Shown one piece after another: positions 45,120 to 54,599 of a stretch of DNA of 64,000 bases (positions are counted from its first letter, which is position 1; every line of letters starts with the position of its first letter). The DNA is from Porites lobata. Taxonomy: Eukaryota > Cnidaria > Anthozoa > Scleractinia > Poritidae. The notes under the pieces are model-generated. The model worked only from the letters and a program-made list of their open reading frames with translations. It did no database searches and was not told the DNA's origin. The stretch is from NCBI GenBank assembly GCA_942486035.1, contig CALNXK010000003.1, forward strand, positions 2,246,001 to 2,310,000, read 5' to 3'. A program made the translations under genes and the position numbers.

Positions 45120-45700
45120 TTGAAAGATAAAGTTCAGACAAAGATTGACGAGCTTCTTAACCTTGACATCATTGAGAAGGTTTCAGGCCCAACAACCTGG
45201 GTCAGCCCAGCTGTGATAGCTCCTGAGCCAAACAAGGATGATGTGTATATATGCGTCGACATGAGGCATGCCAACGAGGCAATTGAAAGGGAGAAATTGC
45301 CGATTCCTACGGTGGATGAGGTGCCGGAGGAAATGAATGGAAGCGCGGTTTTCTCCAAGCTCGAAATGAACATGAGGATACATCAAATTGAGTTTGAGAA
45401 GGGGTCGAGGGATATCATAATATTTTCAGCTGGTAATTCTTTGTATCGTTACAAGAGGTTAAGTTTTGGTGCGAACAGTGCTCTGAACAGTATCAGAACA
45501 TTATTAGGCACACAATCGCTAATTGCCCCTGTGCCACCAACATAGCTGATGACATTGTTGTGCACGGACGGACAACTGAGGAGCATGACAGAAATCTGGT
45601 GACATTGCCACAGAGCGATTACACGAAAGAAACCTAACCATTAACAAGGACAAGCGCAAGATTGGAATGAATCAAACTGTTTTCATGGGACTGCTTCGAA
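45120..45700 (+). pseudogene. Gypsy reverse transcriptase remnant
   Basis: The first frame (45120-45545) has the finger/palm landmarks WVSPAVIAPE and VDMRHANEAIEREKLPIPTV. After a frameshift the catalytic box reads IADDIVVHG where YADD or YVDD is expected, and the next block INKDKRKIGMNQTVFMG is recognisable. The thumb onward is missing. Confidence 0.8.
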
Positions 45701-46203
45701 GTGAACTGTTGTATGGAAGTAGAATCCAAACCAAGAGACCAGGATACTGAACGGAAACAGAGAAGTGCTAAAGATGCAAACAAAGGAACTATGGGGTCTG
45801 ATGTGTCGGACGGAGACAAGGTGCTACTGATGAGGCAGAAAGAGAACAAGTTGTCTGCAACGTATGATCCAGAGCCATGCAGTAAGTTTCTAAGAGAGGA
45901 GATCTGGTGGTCCTTGAGCGAGGCGAAACCCTACTTAAGAGGAACGCAGGCCATGTGAAAAGGTTCATCCGACCCGCACCAAGGGAATCTCAGCAACAGC
46001 GAGAACCAACACAGCAACTGGAGCAGAGACCACCAATGGAACCAGTTATCCTTACTGACCCTGAACCCAGAGTCATTCCAGCAGAATGGCCTGCGTCTGA
46101 GCCCACTGCTGAGCCCAGCTTACCGCAGCCTAGTGCTAAGATGCCAGAACAGGCCGTTGAGCCTCAAAGGTCAACCCATGAGAGCCAAGCCAAGCTGGCT
46201 TAA
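45700..46203 (+). pseudogene. Gypsy pol C-terminal tail
   Basis: DGDKVLLMRQKENKLSATYD is the conserved basic segment after the integrase core, and a Pro/Glu-rich tail ends at 46203. It abuts the RT remnant directly, so about 2 kb (RNase H and integrase core) has been deleted. Confidence 0.75.
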
Positions 46204-46351
46204 AGACTATGTCACATGAAAGATTGAGCCAAAGTGGCTTATTAGGCTACGCTGCTTAAGAGACTAGTTGATTTTGATATAAGGACTTTAATAACTTTTT
46301 TTACCAAGGGCATTTTGATGAGAACTAACTACTCGTTGGACTCTTCGAACA

Positions 46352-46632
46352 TACAATCCTGGCCAAAAGGTTTTGGGACACCACCCGTTTTTCACGTGTT
46401 TTGCTATGGAATTTACAGCTAACCTGCGTTACACACTCATAAACACAGCCTTAACAAGATTTTCCCTCACCTCCTGCCGCTGAACAAAGTTGAGGTCCTT
46501 AGCGTATGCAAAATATGTAAAAAGTGTTTGACTTGTAACACCCAACACGGTTCAGGGGAGGGGGTGTCAACTTGAATTACATTTTTCTCACCTGAAACAC
46601 AAATTGTCCCAAACGTTTTGACCAGGATTGTA
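46352..46632. mobile_element. Tc1/mariner-type MITE with TA duplication
   Basis: TA-ACAATCCTGGCCAAAAGG and CGTTTTGACCAGGATTG-TA are inverted ends with the TA target duplication. The GGCCAAAAG/TTTTGGGAC tip style is typical of Tc1/mariner derivatives. It is inserted between the last Gypsy frame and the 3' LTR. Confidence 0.8.
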
Positions 46633-46731
46633 GCTTTATTAACACTCCTTATAGGACTGTTACAGTTCTGGCTTAGAGTTTATTTGTTAGGGCCTTTCAT
46701 TATGTGTACTGTTTCATTTCAAACGGGCAGA

Positions 46732-46876
46732 TGTGGTGATTGTATATTGGGTTGCTTGTGCTTGTAATGCATGGTGGGAGAGTGTGAGAATACAATATGG
46801 CGGAATGAAACTTGTCTTGTTTCCTGAGTGTATAATCCACCCCTATCGAGGACTGGTCTGGCGTTCAGACATTACA
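46732..46876 (+). repeat. 3' LTR
   Basis: It is 145 bp and starts TGTGG and ends ATTACA. The purine-rich stretch just before it (AACGGGCAGA) is a weak polypurine tract. Confidence 0.9.
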
Positions 46877-47119
46877 AGCCTCATGATAAACGCTCTTCAG
46901 TACCAGTGGAATTTATAACAGAACAAGGTATTCTGGTATCCCTACCAGATTAACTGCAGACAATCATTTTTTCTTCAGTGTTTTTATGGTTGAAAAATTA
47001 AATTAAATGCAATTGTTTAATTTTTTAACTTACTGTGGAATAAATAATAGTCTGGAACTCTGAATTAATTACTAATTTACCCAGTTTTGACATGGGAACA
47101 GTAGCTTAAACTGACTAAC

Positions 47120-47250
47120 CTTATCTGCAACAGTCGTGCTGCAAATTCACTGTCTGTCTTCTCTTTAAATCCGAATTTCTCTTTATACCGTTTCCAGGAG
47201 TTAAACACACGTCCTTCTAGGCGAATAAACTTTGGAGCAGAGGCAGTCAT
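47120..47250 (-). CDS. Transposase-like/unknown anthozoan gene, exon 1
   Basis: ATG at 47250 opens MTASAPKFIRLEGRVFNSWK and a KEKFGFKEKTDSEFAARLL stretch. The donor ATAAG|GTTAGT ends it after 43 codons plus 2 nt. Short first exons with EFIRLEGxVxNSWKxxKEKxxF precede the EEAVLASI-type exon in related coral genes as I remember them. Splicing to 41897 gives an in-frame Ser codon. The 5.2-kb intron contains the whole Gypsy insertion. Confidence 0.55.
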
Positions 47251-47262
47251 GTTGCAAGACAC

Positions 47263-48400
47263 TTGTCACCTAACAACAAAATTATTGTTATTACTAATAA
47301 TTTAATAAATTATACAAAATTACTGATTAGCACTAGACGGCCCATCATCATATATGACAGAGACCTAACTAATTAACTTACTAATTAACTAACTTGAAAT
47401 TCTGACTAACTAATACCACCAGCTAAAAATTAACAGGCAAAAGGATAGATCCACTAGCTTTACTACAAACTCTACCAGTCCCTGGCTACCATAAAAAAAA
47501 ACAGGAAACAAAAAAAAAGTAATAATAAGATGCATCATGAACTTCTCGTATAAATGGCATAAAAAATGTGTTCGTGTCTTAAAGAAGAGGCGATGTCTCA
47601 GCTAAGGCACTCTTTACATGCTCGTATAAACGGTCATTAGACGTGTCTTATGTAAGCCGTGTACGTCAAAAAACACTTTGCAGATCATATTTCTTAGCTT
47701 ACTACCTGGCGCGAAACTGAAAACGCTGACCACAGAGTGACTGCCCCGCATATTCCCCGGTCAGGGAGGTGAAGACCATGATTTCTAGCAAATTCCCCTC
47801 CTACCGGAAAGGGGAACAAAAATGGAGTGATTATGAAGTGAAAGTCCCTGCATTACTCCAGTCATACCCAAAGGGGGGTGGGGGGTTCCGGGAGTTTCAA
47901 ATGAATGGTGCATAATTCCAAACACATTAAATTGAAAATGTGCCCGCGCCTATACCTAATGGACATCAATCTATTAAGGCCGGGCCAGACCAGCCTCAGC
48001 AGACACGAGGCGCGGGCTTTTTAAGTTGTTTTGCAGCAAACATCTTAACACTTGAATATTTCAGAAGTGATCTATTAAATGGGAACGGTCATTTCAGCCA
48101 TTTGCCAATCGGTAAAATGGCTAGTGTAACCGCACCTAATATGAAGGGAATCTATTTCGTGATGCAGTGAAGCGATAAATCGCTGACATTCGTAGGGTTC
48201 GTCACGCGTTCCTGCCCCACAAACGTCTGCTGAATCGAGCGGTAAAAAACGAAGACCAATCACAGCAAACTTCCAGATCAAGGAAATGCACTTTAGACAT
48301 TGACAAATTTCGCGCGAGACTCAGCTCTAGAAAAGATCAGAAAGGCCTCGAAAGGTGAAGACCTTATGTATTTAACTCACACGCCTTCGTACTAGAGACT
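47263..48400. other. No gene recognised; MITE remnant
   Basis: It holds a decayed relative of the GGGCCATTTATACG element at about 47540-47690 (CTCGTATAAATGGC / GCTCGTATAAACGG). Otherwise there is nothing supportable, although the promoter of the minus-strand gene starting at 47250 should lie here. Confidence 0.4.
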
Positions 48401-48424
48401 CTCACTGAAAAAATTGCCTCGGAG

Positions 48425-48760
48425 GTTTATAGAGGATATTACACGGTGGCGAGAAGATATGAATTTTATGTTCGAGTGGCAAGAACAATATCTCACGAGT
48501 GAGCGAAGCGAACGAGTGAGATATTGTTTTTGCCACGAGAACATAACATTCATATCTTCGAGCCAACGTGTAATGTTCTTTTTATCATATGGAGAAACCA
48601 TTTCAACAAAAGCAAAAGGCGGGAATCGAGACGTCATTGAACGATACGACACTCACAAAGGTGACATACGGAAAATACGCCACTCGGGTCCCGGATGAAG
48701 TGGCGTATGGAATCTACGAGTGGTTTAGTTCCCAGTAAAACACTCTCCTCCATATAATAA
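48425..48760. mobile_element. Long hairpin element, copy 2
   Basis: GAGAAGATATGAATTTTATG and the CATAACATTCATATCTTC complement form the stem, with GAGTGAGCGAAGCGAACGAG as loop. The right block has CCACTCGGGTCCCGGATG and CGAGTGGTTTAGTTCCCAGT. It aligns with 24163-24670. Confidence 0.8.
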
Positions 48761-48944
48761 AATTTCATATCAAACTCATTGCCACATTTGCCCTATGTGA
48801 TATCGGATAACGCCGACATCCGGTGAACACTCTATGAAAGACCTCTAAAAATACACAATTTTGGTCAGAATTATGTCGTTCTATCCCAAAGTATCATTTC
48901 TTTCCACCACCGAAAATAGGTTGAAAAATATGTAATCTAATATC

Positions 48945-49258
48945 AGGGAGTTTACGCAACGACGACGGCGATGGCTACGAAATCGCGTCTTATTCCCAAA
49001 TGTTGGCAAATTGTTTTGGAGTTGAATTCTAAAGGACTGCATCAAAGTTCAGGGAAAGAAAGAGAAAGTTGTTGTCTTTTGTTCCAGTCCTCGACAAAAT
49101 GTGAAATTAGGCAGTTTCACGTTGTAGTCGTCCACCGACGGCAAAAAAATGTACAACAAAGGGTGATGCACGTCCAAAGTTGTTGTTTTGCTAGTATCAG
49201 CTTATTGATTTTTTGCCGTTCTCGTTGTCGTCGACGTCATCGTTGCGTAAACTTCCCA
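48945..49258. mobile_element. MITE of the 369-bp family, 314-bp copy
   Basis: GGGAGTTTACGCAACGACGA and TCGTTGCGTAAACTTCCC are the ends. The inner CAAAGTTGTTGTTTTGCTAG and GTACAACAAAGGGTGATGCA blocks match the copies at 7331 and 28041. Confidence 0.8.
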
Positions 49259-49917
49259 TTGATAACAACCGGGGTTTATTTGGCCGCGATTTAGACATGT
49301 ATGGTAGCCCGCCAACGCCATAGCAATTTTGTACCTTTATAATTCTAACTTTGAAACCTCCTGGGTAGCATATACCTGATCATTACAATAACCTAGTAAT
49401 GTCCAGGAGTAGATTCAGGGGAAGAGCCCGGGAGGACCACCCCCCCCCTTGTTTTCAGACCAAGCTGAGGTCCGGATGGCCGACAAAATTTTTTTGGAGG
49501 TCGGCGCCCCTCCCGCTATCTTATGTTCTGGACGACAGGGCCCTCCCCTTATCGCAAGGTATGGATCCGTCAGTGATGTCCAATATAATTCTAACTTCTC
49601 CTGGATGTCAATGTCCATTGCATTTATGATTATTGTTGTTTAACGTTTTTCAAGTGAGTTTTTTAGTTCGTTATGTAGCTGACGTGGTTTGCATTTGAGC
49701 ATACTTAATCAGTGATTTAATGTCGACCGTGAAGGACAGTGAATGGTAATACCTTTGGAGATTGTTGCTTTCCTATTGTCTTTCTTTCCAATCACATTAC
49801 AGGTTTTGCCCTCCTCTTGTTACAAACAATCAACTATTTATCACACATTAACTTAATGAATGCCTTTGTTTTGTCATTAGCATTTTTTCTTCCTTTGATC
49901 TTTGGAGTCTATCAGTA

Positions 49918-51716
49918 ATGGAGTCTGTCAGTAATACAAAGCGAAAACGTTCGCTCGAGCAAAAGTTAAACAGCGAGCGAAATGATTATTACAAGAAGCT
50001 AAGAAAAGAGCAAAAGAAGAAGAGGAAAAAGCGAAGGGATGGTTCAGAAAAGCAACTAGAAGCACCAGCAATCAAAAGAAACACAGAAAGACAGAAAGAA
50101 ACACAGCTACCAGAGGCAGCAAGGAACGAACCAAAAAAGGTCGAATTAGCAGAGCGATCAAAGACTGTCACAGCAACAAACGAGACAAGGAAGGACGAAC
50201 CACAGGTAGCCCAAGCTCACTATGAGAGCCGTGGACAACATTATCTGCATTATCCTACTTAGCTAATTAATTATTCATACAGCAAGAAAATTATAAGACG
50301 TTGTATCGAGAAATATTCTTTGCTCACTAAATTAGCAAAATGTACATTGAATATCGCTTTGAAGCTTACCTTTAGCGTCTTCTTGGTTTTCTTTGTATTC
50401 TGACTGCATTTCAGACCTCCTAGGCACTGTTTAAGGCCTTTTTTGGAGCGACAGTTTTTCACCTGTCATCTGGGTGAAAAACTGTCCCTCCAAAAAAGGC
50501 CTTAAACAGTGCCTAGGAGGTCTGAAATGCAGTCAGAATACAAAGAAAACCAAGAAGACGCTAAAGGTAAGCTTCAAAGCGATATTCAATGTACATTTTG
50601 CTAATTTAGTGAGCAAAGAATATTTCTCGATACAACGTCTTATAATTTTCTTGCTGTATGAATAATTAATTAGCTAAGTAGGACAATCTTGCATGTTCAC
50701 GGCTCTCATAGTGAGCTTGGGCTACCTGTGGACGAACTAGCACAACGACCAGAGACAGCAAGCAAGGAAGTGAAGAAAAATGAAGCAGTAAACTACTGGC
50801 CTCGTCAGTTAATTGTATGAAAAGATGAGTCTTCGAGGGGGAAATTGATATTATCGGCGGCCTTGAAAGTTAACAGAAAAACGAATAAGACGAGGACAGA
50901 AACAACTAAGAAGAGACGTCTAGCTCAAGCTTCACGAAGCGAGAAAAAGTTCCTAAGCGATACTGATGTGACGGAGTTGACAAATGAGAAACGTGTCGCT
51001 GGGGCAAAGCCACTCGGGAGTGGAACGTTTGGAACTTGTTATCCAGGCACCTTTCGTCAATATCGAGTGGTTATTAAAGAATATAAGGCTAGAACCCACA
51101 TGAACGGGGAACACGACATTTTGGAGCGGTTAAGGCGAGCAGCAAGACACGAAGCGCTTGTTATAAAACAACTAGGCGACCACCCAGGGACTCCTTGGCT
51201 GTTCGGTGTATGCACCGCAAAAATGCCTGTCAGTATTGTCATGAAGTTTCACAACGATGGCAAAGAAAGTGTGACAATCTACAAAGCGGCAAAAGACAAG
51301 AAAGTGGCAGAAGCAAAGAAATGGAACGGCATATTTTTGGAAACTTCGGAAGCTTTGGAACATATTCATAATTGTGGATATGCCCACAACGATCTAAAGA
51401 GTAACAACGTGGTATTAGAAAAGAGGGAGGACCAACAGCTGCACCCTGTTATAACAGATTTTGGTAACAGTGTGCTGTTAAAGAAGGCAAAATCTCCCGT
51501 TGCCAAACCGGTACATCAAAGGAAAGCTTACCTGAACTCTTATATTGCCCCTGAACTATTAGACGGAATAGGAAAGCCGTCTGTTGAGAGCGATATTTAC
51601 GCGTTAGCTTTTTTTATAAAAGGTGTTTACATTATTCTTGGAAATACTGATGCTATTAAAACGTAAAAAGTGCTTTGGCAAAGTCACCTAAAAGTAGACC
51701 TCCGATCTCAGTTTAA
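49918..51716 (+). pseudogene. Protein kinase-like gene split by a fold-back element
   Basis: The gene starts MESVSNTKRKRSLEQKLNSE, a basic coiled N-terminal region. A kinase domain follows: glycine loop GSGTFG (51016-51033), VVIKEY lysine, HNDLKSNN catalytic loop (usual HRDLKxxN), DFG, and APE as IAPELL, so the key catalytic residues are all present. A 530-bp fold-back element (50201-50730) interrupts it. Without the element and one copy of its 7-bp target duplication, 283 + 929 nt keep one frame. That frame has a TGA at 50818 before the kinase part. Near 51660 a frameshift separates the body (stop 51664) from the natural end in another frame (SALAKSPKSRPPIS, stop 51714-51716). It looks like a single-exon, recently dead member of a cnidarian kinase family. 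Disruption of one allele only is possible. Confidence 0.85.
50201..50730. mobile_element. Fold-back element, two near-identical arms of about 260 bp
   Basis: CACAGGTAGCCCAAGCTCAC and its complement are the ends; the flanks are the exact 7-mer GACGAAC (50194-50200 and 50731-50737). The arms meet around a spacer of about 12 bp (CTGTCATCTG) near 50462-50473. The arms differ at very few sites: the two 63-codon frames read outward from the centre differ by one residue. Young insertion; no transposase. Confidence 0.95.
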
Positions 51717-53150
51717 AAAAGTGGCCTTTAGCGTTGACAATTAAATCTTCCTTTACTATGTAATTGTAAGCCTTTAAGATTTTTTAAACTACGATAGGTT
51801 AGGTAAGTTTATGAGATAAGATTTCGGCGAATCGCTTAATTCATTCATAGTGGTAGTCACTGTAAGTTGGAAGTAACCAATTATGACAAAGGAGAGATTA
51901 AGCGTCACGTTTACGGTAAACGGCAACCGTCAAATTGTACCACGTGACCAAGTTTTCCCTTTACTTGTTGTCTACTGTTGATTATCTATACACATATACA
52001 AATCAGTAGTTTTACGCTAGTTTTATATATGCAAAATATTATTATTTTGGACAGTTTTAATTTGTCATGTCTTCAAGAAATTGTCAGCTTGAATCTGCCC
52101 TTTGTGGCAAATGTAGTTCTAAGTTTCTCTAATGTTTTCTCGTCCCTTGGTCTTGGGTCGCGAGTCAAACTGATATTTCTAACAGGTGAAAACGAATGTC
52201 TGTATACTTTTTCACACGATAATCCGAATGACTTTTTCTCTTTTGTAACAGTACGAGAGAATACTTGTTTGGCTGATACTATTATTATACTATTTTTCTA
52301 TTCAGGTTCCCTCTTCTCTTATAGTAAATATTATTCTGAGTGTCATACTGTGGAGGTAAATTACGGGGGCGGGGGGAAATTTCTAATTTAGCTGCTTTGT
52401 TGTTGTTGTTGTTACTGGTTTTGAGGCGTATGTTTGTAATTTATAAAATAGTTTTTAAATACCACTTGCACCTTTTGCTCTGCAAATTTCAATTGTAATT
52501 ACAAAACAATTTTTAACAGGCGGTATGCCTTACAACTTTAACTGATTATTATTCGAAAACGTACATTTTTCTGTTTCCTAATTTCTATATTTTATGAAAA
52601 ATGTATACATATACATGTCTTTAAGTGCATATGAAAGAATAAGTTTTGTGGAAGGACTGTGAAGTTCATTTAAGAAGCTTTAAGAGGATTTAGTTTTGTG
52701 TCTGAAAGAATGTCAAATATTACATGTATTTAATTGCGATCATTACAGCTTATTAAAGCTTACAATATATTTAATGAACCTTTACAGTGTCAACTTAAAT
52801 GAATGTTAGTCTTTAGATAGGTAAATTGTATTTAAGGCAACCTAAATATTCTTAAAGGCATCTTAATGGTACATATCTACTTTAAGGAATTTAACGATCT
52901 TTAAGTGTAAACTTAAATGTATTCATTACATTTAAGTGACTTTTAATTTTTTCTTAAAGATAAGTAAATCTGTCATTTCGTCCTGTGTATACAAAACGCC
53001 AACGCTTATCTCTTAAAAAATTCTTGTCCGGAGCCAGAGCAGCCAGAGGTCCCAGAGCTAAACTCTTTAATCGCGTATCACACTCTACCGAGCTAATGTA
53101 CGTATGTGTTTGGCTTGTCAACACTTTGACCTCAATTCTCCCACATCTGC
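51717..53150. other. No gene recognised
   Basis: AT-rich. It contains many TTTAAG/CTTAAA words at about 52670-52950 and one long hydrophobic open frame (51978-52391) that has no exon signals. Confidence 0.5.
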
Positions 53151-53151
53151 A

Positions 53152-53243
53152 CGTTAGCCGGCGAAGCGCAGACGTATTTCCGGTCGTCCCTTTCGGAGGG
53201 AGAGAAGCAATGACCGGAAATACGTCTGGGCTTCGCAGGCTAA
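53152..53243. mobile_element. Short hairpin MITE, 92 bp
   Basis: GTTAGCCGGCGAAGC and GCTTCGCAGGCTAAC form the tips, and CAGACGTATTTCCGGTC pairs with GACCGGAAATACGTCTG. It shares tip style with the TAGCCTGCG elements at 36559 and 62769. Confidence 0.85.
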
Positions 53244-53538
53244 CTGCACGTGAGCTGCAGCTGATATTTGTGAACAATGGGAAAGGAATATTTAACCACT
53301 CGATTCAGCCGGGCGTTCGTGGGGCATGAACGCGTGACGAACCCCTATTAGAGAGTTTTAGATCGGAGTTTACCGCGAACCTCTAACCGCGGTTCATGAC
53401 TATATTCTAACAAAGGTTTTATTTGTCTTAGTTTGCCTTTCAAAAACTGCAATAATGAACCTAGATCACCGAGAAAGTTGTTTATTGCACTCAATCACCC
53501 CCGCCGCCATGACGAGCTTTGAAGCGCGAAAAAATTTT

Positions 53539-53587
53539 ATGCAAATTAGCTGGCTGCACATTCAATGTGCAGCCAGCTAATTTGCAT
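53539..53587. repeat. Perfect 49-bp palindrome with octamer ends
   Basis: ATGCAAATTAGCTGGCTGCA continues to ACATT, a single central C, and then the exact complement ending TTTGCAT. Both outer ends are the POU/Oct octamer ATGCAAAT. Confidence 0.95.
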
Positions 53588-53950
53588 AAGTAATTCAAAA
53601 CCAAAGTCTGACAGCTCTAGGCTCTTGAGGTGTTAGCTGAATACCCTAGGACTTCCGTAAATTGCCCACAAAAGAGTAACTCAAGCTACCATAAACTGAA
53701 ATGAAAGTAACCGCAATATCCGATTAAAGCAAGGTTTAAATCTTTTTCTGCTCGGCTAACCCTCTTCCGAGACACTTACTATTTTGGTAATAATAAAACG
53801 CCATAAACATTTTACATTGCGCCTTTTTCAGTCTCAGGCAGTAAGTTATAGTATGAAATGGAGGTAAACTTAAGAATTCAGTTTTGTGACTGCCCTGCAA
53901 CTTTGAAACTATTTAAGCCGCTTCCTAAAAGGCAGGGAAAATGTTTCTCG

Positions 53951-54500
53951 TATACGCTACCCAGGATACTACAGGAATGATTAGAGCATTTTTACGAGTT
54001 AACTGTAGATTTCAGGTATACACTACCCAGGATACTACAGGAATGATTAGAGCATTTTTGCAAGTTAACTGTAGATTTCAGGTATACGCTACCCAGGATA
54101 CTACAGCATCGATTAGAGCATTTTTACGAGGTAACTGTAGATTTCAGGTATACGCTACCCAGGATACTACAGGAATGATTAGAGCATTTTTACGAGTTAA
54201 CTGTAGATTTCAGGTATACGCTACCCAGGATACTACAGGAATGATTAGAGCATTTTTACGAGTTAACTGTAGATTTCAGGTATACGCTACCCAGGATACT
54301 ACAGGAATGATTAGAGCATTTTTACGAGTTAACTGTAGATTTCAGGTATACACTACCCAGGATACTAAAGGAATGATTAGAGCATTTTTGCAAGTTAACT
54401 GTAGATTTCAGGTATACGCTACCCAGGATACTACAGCATTGATTAGAGCATTTTTTGAGTTAACTGTAGATTTCAGGTATACACTACCCAGGATATCTGC
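53951..54500 (+). repeat. 66-bp minisatellite, eight copies plus a partial
   Basis: The unit begins TATACGCTACCCAGGATACT and ends AACTGTAGATTTCAGG. The 66-bp period is a multiple of three, so a frame (VYATQDTTGMIRAFLRVNCR per unit) stays open by arithmetic. Copies 2-3 and 7-8 share variants, implying a block duplication of five units. Confidence 0.95.
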
Positions 54501-54599
54501 AACGCAGATAACAAAAGCTCAGGAAACAAGGGGACCCTGCATGAACCAGCGAGGCTGCTTGTTTGCGAAATTTTTTTGAGAAAAGAGCTGACTCTCTCG

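Larger units (their letters stand above)
42831..46876 (+). mobile_element. Degenerate Ty3/Gypsy LTR retrotransposon
   Basis: Two 145-bp LTRs (42831-42975 and 46732-46876) begin TGTRGTGATTGTATATTGGG and end CAGACATTACA. A primer-binding site TGGCGACGAGGAT follows the 5' LTR. The flanks GGCCT and AGCCT share four of five bases, consistent with a 5-bp duplication. The internal order is gag-like remnants, a CCHC zinc knuckle, a protease-like stretch, RT, and a post-integrase tail; RNase H and most of the integrase are deleted. Several stops and frameshifts make it inactive. At least two MITEs and one short-repeat block are inserted in it. Confidence 0.9.

Noticed and set aside
50271..50665. Paired 63-codon genes on opposite strands
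   Set aside because: They are the two arms of the fold-back element read outward, not genes; both use a non-specific frame within the repeat.
51978..52391. 137-codon hydrophobic open frame
   Set aside because: It is an AT-rich frame starting in low-complexity DNA, with no acceptor or donor and no similarity that I recognise.
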